Translations under genes and position numbers: made by a program | Notes under the pieces: model-generated | The model's database searches: none | What the model saw: only the letters and a program-made list of their open reading frames with translations | Told to the model about the DNA's origin: nothing | Part shown: positions 48,501-61,000 of the stretch, piece after piece | Numbering within the stretch: the stretch's first letter is position 1 | How the letters are laid out: the number at the start of each line of letters is the position of its first letter | Assembly: GCF_000090795.2 (NCBI RefSeq) | Contig: NW_003546696.1 | Coordinates: forward strand, 2,239-66,238 | Source of the DNA: Amphimedon queenslandica | Lineage: Eukaryota; Porifera; Demospongiae; Haplosclerida; Niphatidae | Reading direction: 5' to 3' | Length of the DNA stretch: 64,000 bases

Positions 48501-48715
48501 AGTGTAGTCCAAATCTTCAAGTGTTTTCCGTATGGATAAATACCCTGGACACAAGACTACCCCAGCTGGCATTGTTTGCTAAGAAAGACATTGTGGCCGG
48601 AGAAGAATTGACTTTTGACTACCAGATGAGCCATAACCTGGCTGGCCACACCAGAGGGAAAGGAAGAGTTCCCTGTCTTTGTGGCTCTAGTAAATGCAGA
48701 GGGTTTTTAATATAA
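45545..48715 (+). CDS. SUV39H-type histone H3K9 methyltransferase, no chromodomain seen
   Basis: Writes H3K9 methylation in heterochromatin. Exons 45545-45659, 45733-46583, 46651-46703, 46844-47000, 47708-48409 and 48503-48715 join in frame to 696 residues. The N terminus is basic (MDGVRRKRKKRGFSINCLL), followed by a long Ser/Pro-rich region. Pre-SET follows (PIFIENLYDNEPPPVNFKYI, VGCSCLNC, CCPQ, IYECNFMCSCSSTC), then SET (RGWGVKTCSDLKRGTFVTEY, YLFDLDFDEDH, NISHFFNHSCSPNLQV, EELTFDY) and post-SET (PCLCGSSKCRGFL). No chromodomain is visible between residues 1 and about 400, unlike vertebrate SUV39H1. The open frame past 45660 in the first exon's frame is intronic or out of frame. The 47001-47707 intron holds repeats. 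Confidence 0.92.
47105..47465. repeat. Dispersed repeat, two units in the SUV39H intron
   Basis: Two units in the orientation opposite to 9860, with a perfect dyad CCCTGTACTATAGTACAGGG at 47257-47276 and a worn one near 47432. Shared text includes AGAATTCTCTCCTTTTC and AACATAAG. Confidence 0.75.
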
Positions 48716-48824
48716 GAAAGGACTTTTTTACTTATTAAATTATGTTTTACTGAGTTATACGGTTTCATCCAGTCAATAAGCAGCTGATGGTTTATACGGA
48801 GAAATTTACGGGGATGACTCGGGG

Positions 48825-51066
48825 TTGAAAATGGCTGCCTTCGACGACAAGAAAATGTTGCTGGCTCATATTCGTCACTCCTTTGTGACTAGCGATGATA
48901 CAGGTAGAGCAACCAAGCCCCCTGGTTCTAAAAATCCTCCTCTATCCCCAGGTATGTGCGAATTGATTATGATTAAAGAGGACGTGGAACAAGAGATCGA
49001 GAATGACCACTCTTACCAGAAGAAATCCCTCAGAATGCAGCAAAGATAGTAAGAAAAAGCAGCTAGACACTAAAGTATTGTGACAAGCCTACCTTTGTGC
49101 TCTTAGTCTCTAATTCGAGGCTAAGTAGTATTGTTTATATTTTAAATATTAATTTATTTTTTACGGGAGACTTTAGTTTTCTATTTTTCTCTTCAGTAAG
49201 CAAGCTGAGAAGCGTAGTACAAATAACATGGCCGCGTCGTATGATATACAAGCAAGTCCCACTCTCTCTAGACGACCACCTCTTAAAAACACGTCAGACA
49301 TGTTTCAGATAATGGAAAAGTAAGTCGCTTGAAATGAGGGTAATCATGTAATATAGTCATGTGACATATGAGGGTAATCATGTGACATATGAGGGTAATT
49401 GTGTGTCCTTGTTATAGGAAGAAGGCAAGCAGAGTTAGAACTGTACAGTGGGAGATTACACCTTTAGAATTAGGTAATAGATCTATGACATTACAAATTA
49501 AATTATAACTTTTATTTCCTTCTTTCTTCCCTCCTCTCTCTCTCTCTCCCTCAGTTGATAGAAGTTTATTTGCTCCTCAACCAATAAGACCGCACCCAAC
49601 TGGCCCCTCTCCCCTGAAGCAACTTTTAGCTGAACAAGACAAGAAAAAATCTAATCCTTTTTATAAGTATAGTAAATTCAACGGAGAGGTAATGTGTAAA
49701 TATTTTGAATATTTTAGTATTATTTTCTTTTTTAGAATCATGGACCAGCTTCATCGAATAAATTTTTAATGTTTTTATCAATGGCAAAGGTGGGCCTGGC
49801 CTCTGCTATTTATTTTATTAATAATTATTATAAATTATGTAGGATCCACTTTATCCTGTGGAAGTAACAGTTTTACGTAAGGAAAACTTTAAATCTTTCT
49901 CTCTCTTTATCCCTCCCTCTCTCTCTCTCTCAGATACTGCTACAATTCAGGATCTTGTAGGTGTGACGTTTTGGAAATATTACGAAGAAGGAAGAAAACC
50001 TTTCTACTTGGTAAAGTGTTAATGACCTTCATCTATTACTCTCTCTATTCTCCCTCTCTCTTCTCCCCTTTCCTTTCCAACAGAAAGGGATTGAGAGTTA
50101 TGCAGTAATGATAGCTGATGACGACGGAGAGATTGATACTGATCTTCCTGAGCTACAAGGAGATGACTACATTTCAAAGTTTGGCTTCAAATACCTTGGG
50201 ATTGTTGAAGTAAATAATTAAATCAGTTATTAATGATCCAATCATGCTCATGTGATCTTTTACTATGCATAACTTAATCACAAAACCTATCCATAAATAT
50301 ACAATGAGTATTCTATAGTACTTACTATAGACTGAATCTCTTTGATAAAATGACATGTTATGACAGTATAGCTACCTGTATGTTCAATGATGCATTAACT
50401 TACAATGTAAAGCATGTCATACAAATAGAAAGGTTTTCTATTCAAGGCAAGATTATGCTTGACCACATGAAAGCATAATCAAAGGCTTGGCAAATGTTGA
50501 AAGCAGCATTGTTGAATGTAGTAGTGTATGTTGGGCTTAATATCAGAATTTCTACCTGCTACCTGTATCTACAGTGTAAACTATAGTACAGCTAAGAATA
50601 TAAACTACATGTATATATTAACTAAGTTTCAGTGTCTGTAGCTCCACTTGTTATAAAGATATACACTCCTGATGAGGCTGTATGATCCTGTCGGTGTTTA
50701 TTTTCATAAGAGTGATAATAATTTATTTTATAATAATAATAAACCTAGACATGTGTTTCAAAACAAAGTGACATATTTATGGTTTCTGTATCCTTTTAGA
50801 GATCAAATCCAGACGATGTCAAAATTGAAGATGTACCTGCCAAATATAAGATAGTCAAAGTGTGAGTAAATGTAGCTTCATGTGCCTGTCATGTCATTTA
50901 TTGTTGTACTTGCAGGTATTACGAAAATGGTGGGTTCTCTACAATAGCCATTAGCGAAGACGATGTTGAAATGAGCGAGATACTAGCAAGAGTTATTAGA
51001 AAAAGGAGACTTCAGATACACGGTTAGATGATAATACTTCATTTTCATTTCTCTTTTTCTTTCTTG

Positions 51067-51101
<35 letters not shown>

Positions 51102-52177
51102 TCTCTTTTTCTTCCTTCTCTCCACATTTTTTTAGGCTATGAACTAGAAAAGAAGGACTCCCCTGGTGAGTTTATAAACCTCAGGAGCTCACTTTCCAGT
51201 CAAGGGACACTGGACTTCATGCTAGTCAGAAACACACGTGAGGCTATCAGTCATGTGACTATCATGTGACCATATCTTGTAACTATAGGTCAGGGACACA
51301 CTCCTTCTTCATCAGTAGAGGATGATGTAGATTCTCCTGATGTTGGGACTGAGGTAACTAGTCATCTTTACACGGTAAGAAAGGAGGACCTGCTTTTTAT
51401 GATAATTTTTAAAAACTTCTACAGTCTTTTAGTGTCACAATGCTACACAGAATGCGATCAAATACAAGAGTACAGCTAGGTTAGTTTGTTTGTGCATAGA
51501 ACTACATGTAGCTATCATTTAAATATGGTGGTGTCTACATACAGTACAATGTAATGTATACAGTACAAGTACCAATGTATTTAGGGTTTTCAATAAAGCA
51601 TGCAATATGGAGCAAGTAAAATCTAAAATTTATAATAAAATTTATAGCACTATGCCAAACTCCTTTTGGAAACCCTGTATGTATAATGTCCACACACATT
51701 GTAATAGGTATTGATCCACAGAGGGAGAGAGTTGAGATCCAACCTATAGAGTCGCTGAAAGGCTTTCTTGCTAAACCTTTAAAACCTGTTAGTCTCTCTC
51801 CTTCCTCCTTGATCCTCCTACAAGTCTTTTCTGTCTTTCTTTTACTTCTCCTTGTTTCCTCTCTCTACCCTTACTTGTCCCTTCTCTTTTCATTTGTCCT
51901 CTCTTGAAGATGAAATATGACATTAATGAAATATCGAGCGTGGACATTTTGGAAGAGAAGCCGCCAAATGCTGTCTTCAGAATAGTAAGACTTACTAAAG
52001 AAGGAAGCGTCAAAAATATAGATTTTGAGGCACCACACAATATAACTAGTAAGAATTATTGTTGAAAGTATGGGTCCTATATTTTTTGTGTTATAAAATT
52101 TAATAGAGAAAATCGTCGCAAAGCTAAAATTGATAATCAGTGACAGCCCATCTTCAATCAAATCAAAGCAGAAATGA
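48825..52177 (+). CDS. MAPKAP1: TORC2 subunit SIN1 (MAPKAP1)
   Basis: SIN1 holds TORC2 together and presents AGC kinases such as AKT to it. The gene starts 110 bp after the SUV39H stop on the same strand. Seen: LLAHIRHSFVTSDDTG, almost identical to the animal SIN1 N terminus, with MCELIMI later in the same exon. A linker with LLAEQDKKKSNPFYKYSKFNGE follows, and then the CRIM domain (DLVGVTFWKYYEEGRKPFYL, YAVMIADDDGEIDTDLPEL, KFGFKYLGIVE). A RAS-binding-like part follows (YYENGGFSTIAI, RRRLQIHGYELEKKD, GTLDFMLVR) and a C-terminal PH region (SFSVTMLHRMRSNTRVQLGI, RVEIQPIE). It ends IISDSPSSIKSKQK at 52177. More than ten exons with short introns; one intron of about 600 bp (50217-50800) is AT-rich and empty. 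Confidence 0.93.
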
Positions 52178-52554
52178 CCGAGTGGGGACACACTTTATTT
52201 TTTTAATAATCATTTATTAATATCTTTCTATCTATCTTTGTTTGTTTTTATTACATGTTTATTAATAGATGGTGTATATTTGATGGGTAAAATACATACT
52301 CTAACCTGATGTACTATACAAATAATCAATGATGCAATGTGGGAATGTAAGAGGAATAAATGCTCATTGCATTTCCATTGTAATTAAATAAATTACTAAA
52401 ATAATTATTTTGATGAATTTTTATAAATCGTGCTTGACTTTTCACTCTATTCTAAATAATTTTTTTTTAATTTGCAAAATTAGCACAAAAGTATAAAAAT
52501 AATAATTAGTACTACACACTCTAACAGTAAATCATTTTGTTTTATAAAAAGTTC

Positions 52555-55500
52555 CTACACTACTTCTACTTCTTTTTTACGATTAATAACTATCTCTAAG
52601 TCTGTTCCATTGATCATAAAAGTCTTATCCAGTTCATCAATTGCTGTTTCTTTATCTTTCACACAAACTTGTAAATTGATTGATGGGAAATTTGCCATTT
52701 TATTGGCTAATTCAATACCATCTATTTCCTCCTTTGTTATCTGTGCAATAATCAATAAAAATACATTTGTAATAATTTTTCCAACTAACAGCAACAGGAG
52801 TAGGAGTGTCATCACAAGCTGTTATTGCCCATCCGGCCATCTCTGCAGTTCTATCAGCACTGAGAATGCTATCCAGCTCAAGATGCAATGGATAATCATT
52901 AGTTGGTTTCTTAAATACAAAAGATTGTTGATGTTCACTCTTAATATGCTACATATGCATGGGAAATTGGATCATGCAGATAGGACAATTATTTTACTAA
53001 CCCTACGGTGATCATGAGCTGAAAGATATTTAGTGAATCTGATGTTTAAATTCCAAGAATTGTGGCCTGTTTTCTTATAAGTCCATTGTGCTGAATACTT
53101 TTTTGCAGTAGTCTCAATATTTCTATAATGTAATCATAAAGGATACTAATAGTGTGTGATGCTATGCTTACTTGGATTCTTGATAAAGTATGCACACGAG
53201 ACAACTATCATTGACAGTGATTGTTGCACTTTCATTGGTTATGCTGGGTGAAGCCCCCTCAAAAGGGATAAACTCAAATTTCTGAGTTTGCATATCAATA
53301 GTGGCAGTAGCAAAGCACATATTTTGCTTCACTGAATCATCATCATTCACATTGACACAGTGCTCCACTTCAATGATAACAGGTTGTGCTAGCTGTGGCA
53401 TTGTGATTTCATATGCTGCACTGGCTAAACTGTAACCACTTGGTAGGACAAATGGACCTGATATTATTGTCCTGACAGTCACACAAGTACCATTGTCTCT
53501 GCAGGTTGGAAGATGAATTTGATATCCACACCGTGGGTTTACAAATTCTGTATCTTGCTCTATTTGAAGTGGATATTCACTTACATCAAGAGCCATGAAT
53601 TTACCTGTGACAAATATTAAATATTCATTTTGCAATTGGAAGAATTACTTTTTTCTTTCTGACGCTTCACGCAAATCTCTAAATTGGTTCCTTGAAATTT
53701 TAATGGATGTACTAATTCATCAACAACATCATTTTCATTGTGTACATAAACATTCAAATTAATTGAAGGGAAATTAAACTTTTTATTAAGCTTTTTATTA
53801 AGCTTTTTTGTATGTGCTTCATCAATTTCTCCTTTTGTTATCTATACATAATATATAATATACACAATAATTATTATATGCATGAGAGCTAAAACTTACA
53901 GTAAGTAGGTTTTCATCACTAGGAGATATCTTCCATCCATTTTTTTCAATGGCATCTGAAATATTTTTCAATGCAAGATCATCTGATCCATCAGTTCTTA
54001 CAAATGCAAATTGGTTATAATATCCAGCCTGAGTAAACTGATTGATCATAATGTAATAGTCATTTAGTTTATAATTATATACCTTTTGGTGAGCGCTGAG
54101 GTCTTTTTCAAATATTATACTTAGGCTCCAGAAATTTTTGTAATGTCTTGTGTAAGAATATTGAGCAGCATACTTCATTGATGTATCTTGCCTATTGAAT
54201 GAAATGTAATTTGCATGTAAATTATAGGCTGTAAAACTTACGATGTTCCTTCAAATAGAACACACAAGATGTAATTCAAACAATCTTTTTTAGGCATGAT
54301 TTTCAATGATCCTCTATTCTCACCAGTAAGAAATGTACCATCTTCAACGACTTCAAAATCGAACATTTTGGCTTCAAAGTTAATAGTAGCTCTGGCAAAG
54401 TGCATCTTTTTTTGTAGTAATTGGTTATTGACCCTAACACAATGCTGGAGGTAAATAGTGACAGGCTCCTTTAGCTCTTTTTCTATTGTAACATCATATA
54501 TTGCACTGACCAATGTATAGCCTTCTGGCAATTTAAATGGACCAGAAAATATAGTACGGACTATAATGGATGACTCGTCCTTTGTTGTGAGAGGTACCTC
54601 GATGCTATAACCAACAGATAGGTTACTATGGACAAGGCGCTGCTCATCTTTAATTTGATGCCTTGTAGTGTCAATTACATCACTAGTTCCTAAAATTATA
54701 CACAAGTAAACAATGACATTATTGCAAACACTAACTTTTTAGTAGCTCTTCAACTTGACCAAATAGCCATTGAATGACTTCATTCTTGTCAGACTTTCCA
54801 GATTTGTCTTTCTTTAACTGCCACAACTGATAACCATAATGTGCAATGAAGCCAATATCAATAGGTAGAGTAACAGCTAATGAGGCTCCACCAGCTACTG
54901 CTCCCCCAGCACGTAATGCAGTTGAACCTGCATTAATTCCAGCTTCCACTCCAGCTGTAACTACACGCACTCCAATGTGGCCAAAATTACTGAAAAGATG
55001 AGTACCAACTGCTACTGCAAGTGCTACTTTTTTGTCTGAATTTTTCTTCACTTTCATTTTAAATTCATTGATGGCTAAACTAAGCTGTGTGTCAAACATG
55101 ATGTGCTCTTGAGCTAGCTTTAATTTTTTATTCTCCATTGCAGTAGAAATGGCTGATGCAGCAGTTCCACTAATGGTAGTAGCTATACTTACTCCAGCAC
55201 CTGCAGCTGTTAATCCAAGAGATGCACCAAAAGTAAAAGGAGTAAGAATTAACCCAACCATCATCATAGAACCTCCAATTGCCAAACCTGAAGTAGTAGT
55301 AGTTATTTTAGTTGCCCTTTCTTTTAAAACAACTGAAACAACCTCATCTTTAATTTTCATTAACTCATTGATTGTTGAGCAACGAATTGGACGCCACATA
55401 GAACAAAGCAGATCATGTACTTGCTTCTCATTCCTTTATATTAAAAATCAATAATAATAATATTTATGTTTCATTGACTTACATTTCACTGGCTGCTTGT

Positions 55501-57893
55501 TTTATAAATAAATTATCTTGCAATGATTGCTTGACTACATTGCAGGAAGATCCCAATTCTTTTTTCATATTTTCAAAGCATTTCTCAACTTTTTCATAAC
55601 TTATATTGTTCACAAATGACTTTATTGTTGGAGAAAAGGTTGAAATAGTACTCGTAGCTGCAAGAACAATTGAGTTAAAAGGACATTGAGGCAAAAAAAA
55701 TTTTTTATCTTGATTGTAGGCTAAATCAAAAATAATAATTTTTGGAACTTCTGCAAGTGATTGTAAATCATTTGTGAAAGCCTCAGCAGGAAAAAAACTG
55801 AAAATTTTTTCATAAGAGAAGCCTTCATTATTCACATTAAAAAGCATTGAGCTTGTTTCTTTACTGCTGAGAAAGGCTAGAGCAAATGTTGACAATTGTG
55901 AATGGTCAAAATTTTTCTGAAATGATTGAAGCAAACAGATTATTGATTGAGCAGTAAGCTTATTGAAGTAAAGGACAAAAAAACCAAGACCTTCTAGAGC
56001 TTCTTTTAATGAACGTGCTTCTTGACTCAATATTTTTATAGAATTATCTTCCACCTCTATGGATCCACGATTATCAATGATGATAGCAAAATTTATTTCT
56101 AAAGTGAATAAACAAAATTATCATGTCACTCCAATTATAGCTTACTGTTATCTAATCTCAGCATTGAAAATTTGTGTTTGATCTTGATTTGTTCAATGGA
56201 TAATTTAAGAACGTCATACAACCAGTCCTCTCGATCAGGAAGCTTCATCGGATCATGATCCTTGGAATCCTCATTTTTTTGGTAGCAACCAGCAGGAACA
56301 GCTTCAAAATGTTCATGAATGTCCAAACACTCCTTCATGAAATCATTTATTTCTTCTTTGAATAAACTAACTCGATTTATAAATCGTTTTCTCTTCAAAT
56401 TTTCCCATTCTTTATCTCCAGGAGGTGGAAGCTTAGGGGGATCAACTGCTGTATCTCTGTCATCCCTCCGTCCACAATTTTCCTCGTTAGCAAAAGTGAG
56501 GACAAACACTACTCTCTTCCAGAAATTAGAACCAAACACTTGGTGTAACTTTCGTATCGCAACTTTGTCATCTTTGGTATCTCGGAACTCTTTCATATTT
56601 GTACAATATAGAACCAAACTGACTTCCTTACATTCACTTTTTAATTCTTGTAGGTATTTTTGCTCATCTCCATTAGCATGTTGTAGACCAGGAGAATCAA
56701 TTAGTGTGACGTTAATGCCTGGAATCACGTCATGGTAAGTAAACGATCTTGACTTTGTAGTGCATGAATTACGTCTTGCTCCTTCGGGTGATATTGCTTT
56801 GCATTGCTCAATGATGCTGTTAATCAAGGTAGACTTCCCATGACCCGTTCTTCCAATAACCAGTAAGTGAATGTTAACAGCTGGAATTTTTTCCTCGTTA
56901 AAAATTTTTTGAAACGTTTTCATTATTCCTAAAAAAGGAGGAATTATTCATGGCAAACATCGCATTATTGACATCTATAAAGTAATCTGATTTTAATCTG
57001 ATGTACCTTAGGGTGGAGTATTAATTGCGTTCTTAAATTTTAGCATTTTCAAGGGGACCCTGCATGATTTAGTGAAATAATATTAATGAAAATCTCTGAT
57101 GAAACTCTCATTCAATAGCATAGCACTACTCAAGAAGCCCAATCTATTCATTTAAGAGCAGAACACTTAATAGGATCACCCTATTCTACTGTTATCTTGT
57201 TACAAATCTTGCCTATCTTGTATATAGGTATCTATGAGGTAATATAAACATGCATGTGATGCTAAATGTGACCTTGGCTGCACTTGGCTGTCAGTTTTTA
57301 TATCAACTGATTGTTTGTTGATATTACTTTACTATATCACTTACTTCACTATATCACTAAATCATAGATGTTAATTGTGCATTATCTATAAAAATGGAAG
57401 CCATACCAGGACTGCTATGACCAAGGCTTTGCAAATACCAAGGGTATACTGAGGTATTTTCAAATTGCTAAATTTTACAAATCAGTCTTGCCGTATATAA
57501 TTTTCACAGATAGATCTTATATAGCTTGCAAAACTAGCTCCAAATTTCTGTAGTCTAAAATTTTTCTGATTTTCATAAAATTTTAATAGTCATGAAAACT
57601 ACCTGCCACCATTGTAATAGCTGCTTAATTTAGAAAATTGCTTAATTCACAAAATTCTATTTACAAATATCCAATTTTCATTAAAATCACAGAAATTAGT
57701 TAGGCCATGAAGATTTTACAATCAGGCTCAGAACTGGTTCAATATGCAAGACTACAAATATCAGTGGTCGAGTGGTCTGCAGACTGAAAAGTGGGGTTGC
57801 GGCCTAACCCTACGGTTAGGCTACCGCGGGCCCATGATGCAATCATACAGCTAGATGATGAGTCAGTTTAGGCTTACCCTTAAGTGAAGCCAT
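52555..57893 (-). CDS. AIG1 GTPase, pseudo-caspase, apolipoprotein-L-like and duplicated ZU5-like fusion protein
   Basis: Exons: 57878-57893, 56146-56928, 55483-56098, 54736-55433, 54242-54689, 53900-54191, 53649-53841, 53172-53604, 53002-53122, 52790-52948, 52555-52740. Together they make 3945 bases (1315 codons with stop); all phases agree. Order: (1) residues about 25-240, AIG1/GIMAP-type G domain with P-loop GRTGHGKST and DSPG. (2) About 268-470, caspase p20-like fold (NFAIIIDNRGSIE, ALEGLGFFVLYFNKLT, PKIIIF) with LSSKE where the catalytic His lies and DLAYN in place of QACRG, so inactive as a protease. (3) About 475-705, apolipoprotein-L-like, with Gly/Ala-rich hydrophobic stretches (GLAIGGSMMMVGLILTPF). 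(4) Twice in a row: a ZU5-like exon (IVRTIFSGPFKLPEGY; VRTIISGPFVLPSGY), a module with LSAH, and a module starting ITKxEID. A 54-bp in-frame intron (GTATAT...TCAG) probably interrupts exon 53900-54191. Role inferred: an innate-immunity or cell-death effector. Confidence 0.82.
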
Positions 57894-58093
57894 ATTTCCT
57901 CAGCTAGCGTGGGTCTGATTATTAGATTTAACCTGACTCTTGTATCTAATTGCTGCCGGTAGCCTGTGCGAACTGCGAAGAAGTACCTATTAATTAATTT
58001 TTATAACAGACTATTAATTTTAAAAAATCTTTCTAAGGGGCGGGGCGAGAATAAAAATTTCTTTATTTTTAATTCTTTTCTTTTAAGGCGATT
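57894..58093. promoter_or_regulatory. Putative shared promoter, GTPase fusion gene and MTMR14
   Basis: 200 bp between divergent start codons once the tiny first exon of the fusion gene is included. Bidirectional use is inferred. Confidence 0.4.
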
Positions 58094-61000
58094 ATGGCCA
58101 AAGAATGTAGTGTGGTGACATGTGAGTGTTTGCAGGAATTAATAGGATTCTTCTCTTCTCATGGCTACAAAGCAAGCAGCAATGAAAGAAACGTGAGCTC
58201 ATTAATTTTTGTTTTTATTAACTCTCATCTTTTTTATATCTAGTTTCAGATTGTTGAAAAAATGTCACTTCATCTTTTAGCCAGAGATTACTTCATTGAA
58301 GTATATCAATACACCAACAACTGCTAATATCCTTTTATTCTTTCTAGACAGTGGATAATAGTGATGGAAATCTTTGTCCTCATTACCCAACCCATCTCAT
58401 GATAATTGCCAAGAGGGAGGAAGAGTGAGTAGACAAAATATTACTTCCTCATCTCTTTCTATCTTCCTTCGTCCTTTCTTTATTTCTCTCTTCTACTTCC
58501 TTTGCTCTCTTTTTACTCGTTTCTTTTCTCTTTTTCTTTCCTCCTCAGTAAGGATATTGTTAATAATGCCGGTCGTCTCAAAGAGTTCTTTAAAGTATCG
58601 AAACTAGCTCGGTCTCTCTCAAGGTTTCCTGTACCTGTCATACTAATAGGCAACAAGGCATGTATGTAATGAATAGCAAATGGAGGAAATGAATGCATTG
58701 CCCTAATTCCATGGACTATAGCTAAAAATGGAATTTTAAAAGTTATTTTACTACTTTTTCTATTGCATAAGTACATCCTTATGCTATATAGAAATTCTAA
58801 GCCTATTCTGATAACAATTCTATTGTGATGGCTGCCTCAAAAAGTACATTAATTTTCAAAGAAAAATGACTTCAAAATGACCTTAATTCTTCTCATTTAA
58901 AAGCTCTTGCATGGACTTATATTTAATCTTTATTATAGAATATTTGTCGCTCCTCCACACTCTCGACTGCCATGGAGCTTTATGGTAGATCAGGCCTGGA
59001 CTGGGTATTCTCTGGTAAGTACTAATAAGTAATGCTGTGATGATACATATATATACCATGAATCCATGATCATGAAAAACAACTGTTGTGATTATAATAA
59101 GAATAACAACACAAGCTAACCCATTGACTCTATTCCAATGATAGTATCAAGTTACTAATAATGGAATGTATCTAGCACTATTAATAACAATTCAATAAAT
59201 GGATAAAAATTTTAAGCATCTTCTTTTGCATAAAGCAAACTAATTTTTAACTGCCATGGTTTCAGCTTACACCCACACAATTAATTAATTTAAGGTAAAG
59301 GAAAGAGTGGTGGAAGCAAAGAACCCGAAGAAGTCCTTCAACCAAAAGAAAAGAGATTATCGTAAGTTTGTCCTGTTATAGACACTTGTTATTATGTTGT
59401 CTTGTCAAGTGAGTGGGCGTTGGTTGATCAAGCTAGAGAGTTTGACTCACAGTTGATCACTGCGTTAGGAGTAACACTGATATGTGATCTGATGGTTGAG
59501 ATGAGAAAAACATCATATGGACTGACGTGAGTTCTCATTTTATATTATATTATATTTCTTGCAATTTATATCTTATTAGTTTAACATCATCAGAAAAAGC
59601 TGATGGCAGATTGTGGTACTCACAATTCACCATTGCTTCACTACCATATCCAGGTAAGTCACAAGATGAAGCATCTATTTGTCACATGACTATCATGTGA
59701 CTTTTCCCTCCATAGGCTGCGAGTTCTTTGTACATTACAGGCAGAATAAGGACTCCATTGGATCAGTTCGTTATGACTGGAGCATGGTAATATTAATATT
59801 ATTATTATTAATTATTATTAATTTATTAATAATTTTTATTAATTGTTATTAGCCATCAAATGATGCAGTCATTAACGTACCCAGTCCATTGCCTGAATCT
59901 GTTGGAATTGATTTTACAAAATACAAAGTAAAGTATATCGAATTCCTAACCAATTTTATTCTTTCCCCCTCTCTCTCATTTTCTTCAGTCATGGAATATT
60001 ATTCAACATACTCAGAACTACATTAAGCTCCTATTGCATTACCTCCAATATGGTATACTAAGTGTATTCTTAATGAATTCTCTTCATTCCTTCACTAGAG
60101 GAAGGTGGCATATTAATACACTGTGTTGCAGGCTGGGACAGGACCCCCCTCTATATATCATTATTAAGATTATCACTGTGGGCAGTAAGTCTTAAATATT
60201 ATATATATATAAATTACATAAGATTGGAAACCCTGCATAATTAGCTGGAAACCCTGCAATCTTAATTACAAACTTGCATAATTATGCAAGTTAATGCAGT
60301 CTTTGAATTAAGAACACTTCTTTTCTCTCTTTTTTTTAGGATGGCCATATCCATAAATCACTTTGTCCTATAGAGATGCTGTATCTTACACTAGCTTACG
60401 ATTGGTTCATGTTTGGGTAAGTATTTTTATAAGCTGCTGTACTATTAAGCATATTGTGTATGTTCTTGATAAATTATATAGTGTTGTCTTTCTTTTTTAG
60501 GCACAAGTTTGAGGAGAGGCTCCGTAAAAATGAAGAAGTAATTATTGATATTTAATATTGTGTAGTAGTAGTACTACTACCAGTACCATACCCTGTACTT
60601 GGGGTTTCTAGGGGCATAGTGCTTAGCTTTTTGTCAGCTAATTTTATATTTCTTTAATTCAAAATCTGGTCAAAAACCCTGTACTATAGTACAGGGTATA
60701 TTGTCAAAAATGGCTAAGAGAGAATTCTCCATTTTTATTTTATTTTCTGATGCATATGCATGGTCCTATGTTGTGTAGAAAGTTTGAGCTGATTTCAATC
60801 AAAATTAGATTTTTTAATGAATTTTTAAAGTTGCTCAAAAATCAGGCTAACATCCCTGTACTACCGGTATAGTACATGATCTCAAACCAATTTTCTGCCA
60901 AACTTAGCTAGTCCATTTTTATAATTATTTCTACTTAATGGATCGAACCCATTTTATTATTTTATCTTAGGTCTTATATTTCTGTTTTGATTTCCTTCAA

